Below, piece after piece: positions 1 to 12,316 of a stretch of 64,000 nt of DNA. The first letter of the stretch is position 1, and every line of letters begins with the position of its first letter. The DNA is from Taenia hydatigena (Eukaryota > Platyhelminthes > Cestoda > Cyclophyllidea > Taeniidae), in assembly GCA_036345935.2 (NCBI GenBank), contig JADWOT020000004.1:19511155-19575154 (forward strand). Direction: 5' to 3'. Both the position numbers and the translations under genes were made by a program. The notes beneath the pieces are model-generated. The model had not been told where the DNA came from. It saw only the letters and a list, made by a program, of their open reading frames with translations, and did no database searches.

Positions 1-389
1 TTTCATATAATAAGGGCCGCATTTATTTTCACCACAGCACTTGTTGCATTTCCACAATTTTCATTAATTCATAGGAAGTGGCTTCTTCGCAGAAAGTTGT
101 CCACCATCGCGTTTGCATTGGCGGTGTCTGGAGCGCACTCACGCAAGACTTGAGTCTCGTGCCAATTTGTGAGGTGAAATGATTCCAGCAAACAGAAAAT
201 AGCATGACAGCTGACAGGTTAGGGATATTAAGAGGGACGAGCTGCATGGAAGAACTACTTTTTTTTTGCTTTAGAATGCTGAAGGCTTGGCGGATGCGGC
301 TCTCAATTTTTTGTACAAAATATGGTCAATAGAGTGAATTGACTTCAACTACAACGAGATTAATTACAAGAACTGAGGAGACTGAAGCA

Positions 390-1150
390 ATTGATGATCT
401 TAGGCACTCTGTCCATCCTTCAATAAATTGTTCAAACCAAAACATCGGACAGCTATTGAGAGCGTTGCTGAGAGTCCAGAGACGTCAATCCGGTTCCGTG
501 GTCAAAAGAACTGGGCGTTTCGAGGTGCTCTCTATGGCGTATTCTCACGGAGGTTTTGCTGCATCTTCATGCTTGCAAAGTTCCACTGACTAAAGGGTTG
601 AAGCCTACTGACTGCGCACAGTGAATGGGCTCTGTGGAATGGGTTGTTAACATCAACAAGCGGATGTTGATTTTTCGAACAGAATCTTTCTCAGCGCTGA
701 GGCTGCCCACTTTCATCTTAATGGCTTAGGTACTGGGCGCAACTGTTGCATTTAGGGTTCAGAAAAATATGGGAGCGATTGTTGAGAAATTATTGCATCC
801 GCAGCGTACCACTGTTTGGTGCGGATCTGGAGCTGAGGGCATCGTCATCAGACCATTCTTCGTTCCAAATACGGCAGTTAGTGGTGCTCGCTATGGCGGT
901 ATGATGCTCCATTTTTTGTGCGCTTTCAACAAGACAGTGCCATATGCCTTGTTTCGATTTGACATAGTCGTCCAATTCATGCAGTTCAACGCCATTTGAT
1001 TTTGTGTTGAGGTTTTTGAAGCCTAAGGTGCATGCTAAGTGGACGACGTGGTCGAAGACGCCGTCATTTCGCTTCCCGTAGAATAGCGGTAGGTCGGCAA
1101 TGATAAGGACCAGCTTTTCAATACGGTCGAGGAAAATGCCTTCGAGTTTG
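390..1150 (+). pseudogene. Decayed mariner/Tc1-type (IS630 superfamily) transposase
   Basis: Reading the plus strand with frame changes gives the landmark order of a mariner-type transposase. A helix-turn-helix-like stretch (VAESPETSIRF, then CSLWRILTE, then LKPTDCAQ) lies at about 465-630. The block LHPQRTTVWCG followed by RPFF and ARY lies at about 795-900, FQQDSAIC (the family's WFQQDGATCHTA motif) at about 924-947, and TPFDFVLRFLKPKVHA (the family's LTPLDFFLWG-LKSKVYA region) at about 989-1037. In-frame stops, frame changes and a missing stretch before FQQD mean it cannot make an active enzyme. I see no terminal inverted repeats. This is an old, dead DNA transposon; the family call is strong, the exact limits are not. 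Confidence 0.8.
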
Positions 1151-1391
1151 TCACATCATCGTTGTCGGACCACTTTGATGGTGCAGGGTGGGTCAGTAAG
1201 GAAAAATGGCCTCTTTTGAAGGAGACAACTCCAGTTATGGAATTATAGATTCTCTGTCAAACCAAGACACAATAAGTCACGGCAGCAGAATGGGTGAATA
1301 AATACCTCGCTAGATACCAAGTTAGCTTTTCTCATCTAGCCAAAATGAAACTTCGAATAGCTATCCTCAACCTAAGCAGCTTTTTATCCAG

Positions 1392-1505
1392 GGACAGTAG
1401 GGAAGTTTGGATCGTATGCGACAAATTCTGGGTGCATCATGGCATTCCCAGTTTCAAAGATCATTGTGACGGTGAAGTCCCACGGACCCACCACCATCAG
1501 CGTTC
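1392..1505 (+). CDS. Possible internal exon, product unknown
   Basis: A pyrimidine-rich acceptor (ttttatccag) and a consensus donor (gtaagt) bound 114 bases that are open in one frame, with entry phase 1 and exit phase 1. The peptide (starting TVGKFGSYATNSGC, ending SHGPTTISV) looks protein-like but I do not recognise it. It could belong to the gene whose exons begin at 6450. However, that exon enters in phase 0, so at least one more exon would be needed between them. Splice-site quality is the main support. Confidence 0.3.
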
Positions 1506-4500
1506 GTAAGTGTTTTCCGACCCAAAAGTGTTGTCAATTGCATGGACTTTTTACCCACTTTTGTTAACGTTAGTAGTAATTATTATGACAGTCAAATTCG
1601 CCTCTTAAGGCTCGTCAAGTCTAACTGGTCCACATGACGGCAGAACGGTGGACACTCTTAGATTTCAAAATGAGTATGTCAGTACCGATGGTAAATGGAA
1701 TCAGAGTCCCGGAGTGGTTCAACGCTGCTGACGGAGCATTAGTTGGACGCTGAGATAGGTGAGTAATGGCAACAGCTAAGGAAGACGGTGAAACTTGTCT
1801 ATGTGAGTTAGGTGCCTTGTGTACAACGGAGACAGTTCGAGTTTATCTATTGCAGTGAGATAAAGTGATGCAAAGGAGGGTGCGGTGATGCCGCTCGTGG
1901 GGCGCATCACGCGACCCGCCGACCCATCAAAATGCAAATCTACAACCTTGACATTGTCACGAGACGAATAAAGTGCACAAACTTTGGGGCGACATGGGCA
2001 AATTACAGAGCACCGAAAAAACCCAAACATTTAATCTCTCACAATATTAGAGTTTCAGTTAGGAGTTTGTCTTTGGATAGATGGAGTTCCGTGGGTAAGA
2101 CTTCCAAGATCCTGATTTCAACCGCAAAATAGAGGGAGCTAGATGCAGTGCAAATTCTGGAGGATTTTTTATTGTTAAGCAAATTAATTCAAAGGTGATA
2201 TAGTGCAGTTTCACAAAGCCTTAATGGTGAATAATGTGTGATGGGAACGCGTATTTATTTCTAAGTTCTGTTGTAATCATAGGCGCGTAGCAGGTTCCTC
2301 GTTCACCTCCTCTTTCCTTCAGCTACCCCGACGCTGAATAGGTCAAAATTAATTAGAAACGCTACAAGCCCAAGAGGAACGGGGTGATGGACACCGCCCT
2401 AATTAGGAGAGCTCGAATGACTCGCCCAGCCCGAGATTCGACCTGTTCTTCCAAATCCCGCCTAAAAGAGGTACATTTAAAGCAACATGAACATTTTTAT
2501 GCATGCTTCTAGCCTTTGGTGGTATCATTCAGTAAACTGCCTTTAAGTGGACAGCAGGATAAAATTTCGTTTTGACATCGTAGAGGGGCTGTATCTGCTC
2601 CCGACGCCCAATTCTACGGCGGAAAGGATTCCAACAAACAGATTTAACAGCATGACTTTCCGCAGATAAGCAATACCTTTGAAAGGACATAAAATTATTA
2701 CCTCAATTTTCGGGAAGCCTCGTTACAGTCGACGCCAAGTTCGAGGGAACTTTATGGTGACACAGACATCTGCCAACTTCTGGATCCTTCCACGTCAATA
2801 GTGATGAAATTCTTGACAAAGTAGTAAACGCGTTTCTGGGCGAGAGCAAGAAACTCACTTTCCTTTTTTTAAGGAACGCTCTTAAAACTCCTCCCAATCG
2901 AATTCGAGATTAGTTTTTTTGTACTTCAAAGCTGACTCTGTTCCAGTAAATACCTTACAAACTCCTGTTTTTCAAAACTAGAAGGAAAAAAAACATTCTC
3001 TGAGTACACAAGTCCTCGAGGTTTAACCGTGTAAGGGGGACAACAGCACTCTTCCAATATCCACATCAAAACACCAAAATATGCTCACGTGAAGCAGACC
3101 ATCGAGAGGTGGAAGAAAGAGAAAAAAGTACATTTCCCTCCCTAGTCCCTTTTTGGGCGAGAAATGTGTGAAAGAGTAAATAAACACATGCACGTGCACA
3201 TGCATATAGTCACATCCTATCCTGAAAGACGTGTGCATTGATGTGCATATGAGTTCGTCTTTCCCAGTATCGGTGGCACGTGATCCCCCATGCGGGCTAT
3301 TTAATTGCGCGGCGCACTGGGAGGAGACATAACGAATGCGGACATCACGCGCCGAGGATGGACTCTGTCCTCTGCATTTTCCACCTGCTCTGCTGGATTA
3401 TTGTCAGGAGTGTGCTCGTTTCCAATCCCAAATGCAAGTTATGTTTTCTGGTTGTTCATAATTTATGCATGGAGAGGTTCACGCATCTGGAAGTCATTAT
3501 TGTGCAAAGTTGACTTTTTTACACTCTCTTCATGACACTGCTAAATGGGCAGTTTTTTAAATTTATTTTACCAGACACACTTGAAGTCAGAGAAGATAGT
3601 CTCTTCGAGGTATACGAACACTTCTATGGAAATGTCACGGTATGTCTTGAAAAGCTTATTTATTTCCGAGGTTTGGTAAAAGAATTTGAGTACTCATGAT
3701 TAAATAGGAGCTTACAACATGCGGTCCCGCTTAGGCCTTTTAACAAAAGGAACGTTGGAAAATCTAATCCGTCGTATAAAGGACATAGGTATGGCTTGGA
3801 TACAAAACACTTCCATAAAAGGGAAGTTCGAATTCATCCATGCACTTCAAATAGGCTAAACACTTGAGTAATGAATCTGAAGGTATTAGAAACAGAGTGA
3901 CTGGTCTTATTTTGAAGTCGGTGGCAGGAGTGAATCCATTAGCCTCTGTAATTATCCTTGAGACTGGAAGCTACCAGCAACAAATAGATACGGCAGAGAC
4001 TCCGTCCATGATCACACACGATAGAATTTAAGTGAAACGTCTACCAAGTACAGCAGTTAGTAACTTGAAGCCTGAATTTGGATCCACTTTAAGATAAGAT
4101 GGGCTAATTCTTTCTTGACGGACCTTCAAGGTAGCTCAAGATCCATGTTAACGGCGGGAGAATATGCTTGGATGTGATCAAAGAAAGCATTAGATGTCAG
4201 CATGACCTATGGGAATGGTTTCGCGGCAGTGAATTGCTGGCCATGCCTTGGGAAGACTAGTTGGCGGCCACCATGTGGAGACTGACCACTTCATTTGATG
4301 TGATCAGCCGAGGCAAGAGGCACATGCAAATTGGACAATGCGCAGACCAGGGTCAGATGATAGGAGGCTTGATCACACTAAACATGAACATTAAAGCAGT
4401 GACCTGAGTGCTTTCACACGTTTTCTCATGCGAACTGGTAGTTTTTTCTACCAAAGAATTTGAAATATCAAACTTGGCTACCAAACCGAAGTCGAGGGCT

Positions 4501-4950
4501 CTTAATGATTGAGGTCGGCGCAATGGAGGCAGTAGAAGTCTACGAGTTCACTACACGCACAAGACACTTCATTTATCCATTCTTCACTCTCCGACTTCCC
4601 AATTAGATTTATCAAAATAGCTAGACATAATTGTGGACTTGTTTACCTAAAACAGCCAAAACATCGAGATGCGTATGGGTAGGTTCGAGAAATCAATTTT
4701 AAAAAATTCACAAAAATCGGAAAAAAGGTTGCAATTGAAGGCAAGTACTGCAAATAGTTTTCCTATCAAAAACGGTTACCTGGGAGAGTTTTGGAATAAA
4801 AATGCACTTTGAATCGCATGAGCATTATTTTAAAGACAGCTAGAAGCTTCAGCAGGAAATTTTTTCGATATTACTTTAAAGTCAGCATTTCAGAACAAAA
4901 ATCTTTTCCACTCATGCGTAGCTCCAAAACTTGAACCTGTACTATCCATC
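1506..4950. other. Stretch without a supportable gene
   Basis: Only short shadow reading frames occur here. It holds a fragment of a dispersed repeat at about 2390-2515 (shared with about 25700-25815, 40215-40335 and 57390-57470). A short minus-strand open stretch at 1776-2030 has no convincing splice sites. The remainder is AT-rich intron-like or intergenic DNA in which I see nothing. Confidence 0.5.
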
Positions 4951-5214
4951 CACCTTTCTTAACGAGTCAAAAGCTTACTGGAGATACCCATTTCACAAAC
5001 GATTACTTCTTCGAAACCCAAGACTACAATCTCTCCGCCTCAATTCCCTTTCTATCTCATTTTCATATCCCACATGTGCTCCCACGATTGTCTCATCCTC
5101 AACTCACGAAACCGTTTTCACCATCTTGGGTCTGGACAACTGCCATGGGGATACAGTCGACAATCATGGCGATGGTGGTAGTGCTGATGGTGATGCGGTG
5201 GCACATCAGCCTCA

Positions 5215-5244
5215 CTCCCCTCCCCTCCCCTCCCCTCCCCTCCC
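5215..5244. repeat. (CCCCT)n run inside repeat A copy 1
   Basis: Five or so tandem CCCCT units; the inverted partner is a GGGGA run at about 14325-14354. The G-rich strand has regularly spaced runs of four G and could form a quadruplex. Confidence 0.85.
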
Positions 5245-5784
5245 ACAGTGCTAATCCTTCCACAAATAAGTTTTGCAGCAATATGAAGCCACACATAGCC
5301 TCGTGATAGCAATAACAGAAATTCCTTCCACCCTCCACACTACTCCCCGCTGCTTTCCTCCCCCAACAAGAAGCTCCTCATGCACTTCCATCAGATCGAG
5401 CAGATAGGCCCCACAACCAATCCTTCCTACTAAGCCTTCACCAACTAGCAACCACTCCAACCACTTTAGCAACTCCGTCTGCACTCCACCACACACGCAC
5501 ACAGCATGCCCAGTCTTCCGGCGGTTAAGTGATACCACAGAAGTGTGCATCGCTTCGAGGTGATCAATGACCATTGACACATTCGCCAGTCCAACTCATG
5601 TTCCAATGCACTAACTCCTCGCCATTTCCACTTCTAAGTCAAACAGTCAGGAAACAATCCACAGTGTGTCACCTCACCTTCACAATCTACACACAGAATG
5701 TGAGGAACAACCTTGTCGTCCTCCCTCACCGCCTCCCACGTCACTCGCACTTCCTCGCTACCCTCCACGATCCTCTCACTTGAC

Positions 5785-5820
5785 ATGCACACACACACAC
5801 ACACACACACGCACACACAC
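5785..5820. repeat. (CA)n microsatellite inside repeat A copy 1
   Basis: A CA/AC dinucleotide run with a single interruption. The inverted partner is the TG run at about 13750-13788, which differs in length, as expected for slippage. Confidence 0.9.
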
Positions 5821-6449
5821 TAGTTGTTGCTCCATCCATCTCACTGTAAACATCACCCAACAGCATCAAGCACTTCTTCGTTTTCAAGGCTTCATTACCT
5901 GTCTGAGTTCAATATTTCCACCTTTGGGTGTCTCGCCACAAAAATAGCATGTTTTGAACCACTTCATTGTGGACATTGCGTCCTGCTACCACCTCCACCC
6001 AAATTTCACCCTATGATGCCTACGAGGCAGTCCTGTAACCTTAATTCCATTCAGTTTGTAAAGTAAACAAGCTGCCATTGCATCCATTACGACCAACTGC
6101 CATTATGGCTAGGGGAGAAGTGGTAAAGAGGTCAGTGGAGAACGTGTGTGCTTTACAGAACACCCATACAAACAATTTTACGCCATTCACAAGCTCCTTG
6201 AAGTCAAGCTCCCACAAATCACGACAGTAATTTGGTCTACATGCACATTTGTCCGTGGGGAATTCGATCTTGGTCAAGACTTTTGTCACAAGGAAAACTG
6301 CTTTGCTACGGCCTTATAAAACGACCACTTCGTCTACCATTTACTGAAAAGTATGCTACAACACTTTATAATTGAGATGAAGTATGGTTCATAGAAGAGG
6401 TGGATGGCCTAAAATCCCGCATTCTCTTTTTATTCCTACAACTTTTAAG

Positions 6450-8280
6450 CTTCTCGACTCTGATCCAAGGGCTCGAGTTGGAACTAACACTTCACCCTGC
6501 CGACCGCCTGATTTTTGCATCCAAACATTTTCTGGTGAGTTGTATCTTACATTAACACTTGATAAATGCAACAGTTTATGATGTGCGAACCACAGAAAAT
6601 GCCACTATCTCTCATTAAATTAGTAAAAAGTGAATTTTAGCGAAGATGTACAATTCTCTTAATGCAAAACCACAGTTACTGCAGGAGATGGGTTGCAGAA
6701 AACAGCTTCACTGAATTCACCCGCATCGTGAAATAAACCTACTTCCCCATTTTCTCCCGCAGCGAGCCGATGGGTTCACATATCGGGACGGTTGCTTGAA
6801 CAAAGTGCTTTTGCAGTTGTGTTTCCAGAAGATTCACACGCTCGGCCAGTTGTCTTAACTTTCTCCCAGGAGCCGGAATTGGACAGCATCAAGCGTAAGC
6901 ACATTCACTTTTAATGGCAAAAATCCACTGATTTTGATAAAGCTAAACGAAATTGTACAAGTACTTGTCGTTGGTCCATCAGTTGCACATTCATCTAGGA
7001 AAGCAAAATTAAACAGTCATTTAAGTTATCATGCTGCCACAAAACCCCTACTCCCTTAAAACTCACTTGCAAATGACAACATTATAGACGTCGAGATTGG
7101 AGCGACTTACAAATGGGAATCTAAGGGGCAGTAGAGTATAATTTCAATGCCGCTTTGAGCTTCACTTTATTTCGTACAACAATCACGCTTCTATATCCCG
7201 TACCTGTATAATGTTAGCCACCTGTTATCACCTTAACTTACTATGGACGGTAGATAAACTCCGTATCTAAACGTTCTGTTGGTCACGGCCGGTGTCGCTT
7301 CTGTTGTTAATAGCTTTCTTACAGAACACAGAGCTAGGGCGATTTCCGGAGGTAGACGTCAATTTCAGCCCCTCTGTTTGAGCTCGTCAGTGATTCTTCC
7401 ATCCGTAGCATGTGCGCTCCGCTAAGGTCTAGCACCCATTCGTAAATATTTTTATTATTAACTGCTAAGAAAATTGGTATTGGTACTAAATCATCTTGGC
7501 AGACTTTGACGACTATCAAGTTGATTTTTATAAAAGAGCAATACCAGAGCTCCTGTAACCACTTTGTTAACATGACTGCATGCATTTCTTGCTGAGCGGA
7601 GAGGTGAATTTTTCGCACTAAAGCACAATGTTTCAGATGAACGAAATAAATGCCCTAAATTGCCCAGCGTACACGTGAAAACGATCGAATTCGATACGGA
7701 TCAGCTACACTAAGCAAATAGATCACCTTGAAAATTAAAATCATTTGGAAATTCATTTAATACGTTCAAGTCATTATGGTGTCGACACAGAAATTACAAA
7801 TCAATTGGCAAAGGTTTCTAGCGTCCTTTGACCCACGGATGTCCACGCGGTAGCACCGTTTAACAAGACGTTTTAATGCCCATGCTCAAGTTAAAAAGCG
7901 AATATCCGCTTCTTGATAGGTTAATTGTCCACAACTTTTAAGGCGCCAATGTGCTTGGGAAAATTAAGTAAGTATGCGTTAGAATCACGAACCAACTCGA
8001 TTAGTGACCATCAGTGGACAGCATTTTTCATCTGCTTGCACTAACATGCTAAAATAGGAAGTTTTGTTCGGAATATGTCATTCTGTGGCTTCTTGTATGT
8101 GTGTACGGATGTACAAATTCAAACATCTCTGATCATGAACCGAGTTTATTCATGAATGCAAGTTAAACATTTTTTTCGTTTTTAGACTACGACGTTCGCA
8201 CTGACGTGCAAAGAGTTGAACCATACGTGATTGGCAAAAATGGAGTAAATTTCATTCTCCTCTTTGATACACCCATTCGA
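6450..8280 (+). CDS. Unrecognised gene, N-terminal visible exons (three)
   Basis: Three exons join in frame: 6450-6534, 6763-6894 and 8186-8280. All acceptors have good pyrimidine tracts (cctacaacttttaag, ttttctcccgcag, ttttttcgtttttag) and the donors are gtgagt, gtaagc and gtaggt. Exon phases run 0-1, 1-1, 1-0. In the middle exon the other two frames contain stops, which fixes the frame. The peptide includes RWVHISGRLLEQSAFAVVF and VEPYVIGKNGVNFILLFDT, beta-rich and probably globular; I do not recognise a family. Earlier exons must lie upstream, since no start codon is convincing here. The phase-0 exit fits the exon at 9341, so I treat 6450-14952 as one gene. A short alternative ending using an acceptor near 8612 (stop about 50 bases later) is possible. 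Confidence 0.6.
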
Positions 8281-9340
8281 GTAGGTAGCTCAAGGAGCCC
8301 GTTTTTCATTTCTTCACATCAAAGTTTAATTTTTATGACACTACGCCATTTAGTACATAACAACGTCGCCAGGAATGTCGCTGACCAGAAATTTTAATGG
8401 GCTGTCTATTTACTGGCCTAAGGGTAAGTTTAGTTGCTTCAGTAGTAGCTTCACAACAATACAAACTATTTCTAAGTAAATAACCTTGTGTAAACGGATG
8501 ATAACTCGCGGTAATCAGAACACAAATAATTTAATTCCTTGAAGAGTCGGGGCACGGCGGCAATGAACAATGGTTTTACGCATCGGGCCACATGCAAAAG
8601 TCTGCTCTTCGTCTTAGTGTTCGACATTGGCAAAGCGCACAGAATACAGTGACAAAGGACCTCATTTTTAAACCCTCAGACTCGAATTACACGCAAGCTA
8701 ACTTCTCCTACATTCGACGTGTCTTCTTCCAGCCCAGGCACGCTCAAGCATTTAAGTTGACATCTATTTCTGGGTGTCCTCCACCACCACCCTATGTTAT
8801 CCCGATTCCTGTTGTGTATTTGTTTTTATTTTTTGATGACCATATCTGACAAATAGTCAATCTGAGTGTGCAGCATGTGAAACCCGTTAGCGATTCTTAA
8901 TGCACTTTATAATTTGGTCTATTTGTACAAAATGGACGTTCTTAAAATAAATTTGTACATTTTGCAAAAGTTGTATTTTGGAGTAAATTGTGCGAAAATA
9001 TTGAACTCCCAATAAATTTATTTGGGCTACCCGCAGATAGGGATTAACGCCCTTACAAATGTTGTAGCAAGCAAATGTTTAACTTTCTTGCTAAGTTTGC
9101 AGTCGGTTCTCTGGTAAAGAGCTCCATCAATATTCTTGTAGTTGTCCTTATAATTCTCCTCAATAAAGTAGTGACTATTAATTAAAAAGACCTAATTACG
9201 AGAGCGTATTGGCAGATTTATATGATTATTTTGCTGCGAAACCCTATGCCTCTACAGTTTTACTGCTAGGCAAGGAATTGTGTCTGGTCGTTTTTGTTTT
9301 ACTACATAGAACTGGTGCTCCTTGACCTCCAAAACGCAAG

Positions 9341-10740
9341 GGATGGATGCATTGCTCAACCCTGGGGTCTTACCGACGCGTTGTTGGCATGTGTGGTGTC
9401 TGTCGCGAACCAAATTGTTCAAGTTCGTGCGTTGAAGCTCTTGAAAACACTCTACATCTTCTTTCTGAGTCTTTGAAGGAAAGCTACGCATCCACTCGCG
9501 GTGATGTAGTCTTGGAATTCGGGTTTCGAATACGTTCCTTGAGGTCTCGAGGGGATGATTTAATTCGCGAATTGGAAACGGAGTGTAGACAAAATCTACT
9601 AATTGTCGAAAGGTGTCTTTATTGTTGGACTGGTAACGTTTTAGGTTGATTGGATTATTGGAATTTGCCAAGAGTTGCGACCGTTGTGACCGCAATCGGG
9701 TCCTAATGCACATCAGCGAGCAATTGAAAACGTAATGATCCTTCAAATCCTAATGTCATGATTTAGAAAGCTGAGATTTGACAGGGAACATCAGTTCTGC
9801 CCAAGGCTTTCGTTTAGATGCGATAAACTGGGTCTAGAACAAGCCATTGCTCACTACGGTAGCCTTGAGCAAAAAGGCATTTTGATATTTTAATTCCGAT
9901 TTCCTCATTTGTTAGAGGTTCCATGTTATGAAAGTGAACTTAAAAATACGAACCCTCTGCCTGGTGAAAATGTACCGTCTTGGCATGTTTCGGGCGACAT
10001 TTTGGAGAAGAACTTTGCCAATCCCCTTGAAAGACATCGCGACCGCCTGAGATCGAAATCGATTTCGGGTAGACTTGGACACTTTTCATTTTGAATACCT
10101 TAGACCTGTGGTTAAGTATCCGTAGAAATTTCCAGGAATTGTTCATTTGCGATGCAGTGGAGCTTGTGGGCTTATTTCATAGTTTTGAATGCCTCGTTAG
10201 GTTAAGTCATTTCAAACACAACCCGCCCTTTTAATTTCTTATCCTTAATTTCGCCTCCTTTTTTCCCGGCTAGGTAATACTGATTCAGAAAGCTTTGAGA
10301 TCCTGGAATGCTCGCCTTCGTCCAATTGTTCGTACATTTGTTCTCCATCTGACCAGGTAAGATGCCCGTTTTCTTCTGTAAATTTGTGAAAAATATGTAG
10401 TCAGAGACGCTTGCAATAAATAATAAATCGTGTTTCACATGTGATTGGTGACGCTATATAGACAGGGACACCGCTAACGGAAACGCAGACATCACTCTTT
10501 CCGGAGTTCGATATTTCGTCATGGCTTTTGGGCGCTTGCTCGTCTCCATCAAAATGCGAGAAAAGTGATCGGGTCTTCCCCACAATCGTTGCAAATCCAA
10601 GTTTCTGGCTTTGCGCAGAAATATTTGGCAAAGAGCGCACACGGGGAAATTCCAGTGATGAAGATCTGGAGACTAGGATGGCGACTCTGATAATAAAACG
10701 TGAGGAGGATAAAAAGTCTGATACTGAACCTACTCCCTTG
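9341..10740 (+). CDS. Same unrecognised gene, middle exons (three)
   Basis: Exons 9341-9632, 9916-10068 and 10466-10740 join in frame (phases 0-1, 1-1, 1-0) with donors gtaacg, gtagac and gtgagt. The first has a cysteine cluster, MCGVCREPNCSSSC, that could bind a metal. It is followed by a charged helical stretch (LENTLHLLSESLKESY, LIRELETECRQNLLIVE). The third is rich in S, K, E and D (KREEDKKSDTEPTPL) and is probably disordered. If the upstream exons belong to another gene, the ATG at 9347 is a possible start. The weakest splice site is the acceptor before 9341, which has a poor pyrimidine tract. The 164-residue frame on the opposite strand at 9252-9746 is a shadow of the first exon. Confidence 0.55.
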
Positions 10741-12316
10741 GTGAGTCCTCTAGAAGTAGGGTTAACAAATCGGGAAGGTTGTTTCTTCAAGGCCCATTTG
10801 GTTGGCATGTCAGCATAGCTTCAAGAAACGTGCCCACTCCAGCTAAAACTTATCTTTATATGCATTCTTTCAGTGCCGTAATGAGATTTTTTAGGGTTTG
10901 TAATTACAATTTGGTTCATACAAGTAGTTTTTAATAATTGCCGTCAAGCGCCTCCTATTTGTGATCAAAACACTCGGATGTTTTAGCACTTAAACTGTTT
11001 TATTTAAATAAACTTAGTTTCCTGGAGTAAATGAATTACTTGTTTTGGCTTGGCAAATTTATCTGTAGCTATTTGTGAATCACGGTAATTCGATTTCTCC
11101 GGCCCAATTTTCAAAATGTGACACAATTTAGAGTTTCCACGCTTATACAAACGCTTTTAGAAAATGAATTTTCATTATTTTTGTGTTAAAAAATGGAATT
11201 TCGTTCTCCCCTACAATTCACTTGAATGCCTTAATAAAATCCTTATTTACTGTTATTGAAGTGTATCAAGGAAAGCAAGATAGCGCTTTTTTATTTAGTT
11301 TCCCTTTGGGTTCGTAAAAGCATTTACTATTTCATTTATCATGCAAATTTATCTGGAATTCAAAGAAAATTTCAATTTAATTTTGTTGCATACATCTGCC
11401 TCGCCACACTGCCCCTATCATTGTTTTGTAAAAATGTCTCGCCTGGGCTGCAATAAGCCAAAATAGCGTGGAAAAACACAGTGTTAGCAACAAATACCGT
11501 GTCGCAGAGCAGAAATGCACCTTAAAGGGTTTGAAGTCTTTTCGCAATTAAACAGCCAGACAAATGTCAAATCACGACATTGGCCCATTTGAATCCAAAA
11601 AATGATGTGGTTTCAGGAATAAGAAAGAGCCGAATCATCTGACTACCCATGAACTCAAACCTTTCTAGTACTATCAGTCGTATTTGTGAGCCTTTCGAAG
11701 CGCCTTAAGTCAACTGTCATTTGGCAAAAGTTATGTTCAAATGCATTGCTTGTGTAAGCGCAATTTTAGCTTGGCAAACCATAACCTAGCGCCCTTTGAA
11801 TTGCACAACTTTTGTGTAATTGAACTGTTTTACAGTTCTCTTTGTGCACCGACTGTGAATTTTCAAGTGGTGGTAGGTGTTGCAAATAGTTGGTCCAAAT
11901 CTTCAACTTTATTTCGAATTGTTATTTCTATGGGATTCATTCACATGCATTGTTTACGTATTTCTAATTGAAACGGCATGGTCCGATTAGCTTCAAGAGG
12001 AATTCTGTAATCCGCTAAGAAAAATAGAGCACCTGTAATATTTTGGAAAATCTATAAACCCAGGAGTAAATTGCGCTCCTTTTGTTTTTGTTTCACATTC
12101 ATTTTTTTCTGTCAAAGTCGTACAGCCCTCAAATACCTACCTCCTGAATGCAAGTATTTTGCCCTGTTACAGCCCGTAATTTTTTGTACGATATTTCAGA
12201 AACAGGAGATGGGTTCGGTGTAATCTCGAGTCTTTCATTCGCTAAAAGGTGTAATCCTTTGAATTATGAACTGTGTTAGAGGTTTTGCCTAAATTTGGCA
12301 ACAACCACTTTTTCAG

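Larger units (their letters stand above)
4953..6255 (-). repeat. Repeat A, copy 1 (inverted partner at 13.3-14.6 kb)
   Basis: About 1.3 kb is repeated in reverse complement at 13315-14616, at roughly 97% identity in the core (about 4990-6190) with looser ends. In the sense of the minus strand it carries short open frames that survive in both copies. The clearest is a 109-residue frame at 5251-5580 that differs at only two residues from its partner. A second frame region has cysteine pairs (CYFCGE, later ILCVDCEGE) that recall a zinc-finger N-terminal domain. It includes a CCCCT pentamer run and a CA microsatellite. No terminal inverted repeats or target duplications could be recognised, so the mechanism that moved it is unknown. 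Confidence 0.85.

Noticed and set aside
1776..2030. 84-residue minus-strand frame with protein-like composition
   Set aside because: No convincing acceptor or donor and no partner exon; single short frame in a region of decayed repeats.
8592..8849. 85-residue frame ending in a hydrophobic tail after an acceptor-like site
   Set aside because: Its entry phase (2) does not fit the donor at 8280; the exon at 9341 fits.
9252..9746. 164-residue open frame on the minus strand
   Set aside because: It overlaps the plus-strand exon 9341-9632, which has consistent phases and splice partners. The minus frame has no recognisable domain and extends into AT-rich flank.
10401..10808. 135-residue minus-strand frame
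   Set aside because: Shadow of the plus-strand exon 10466-10740.
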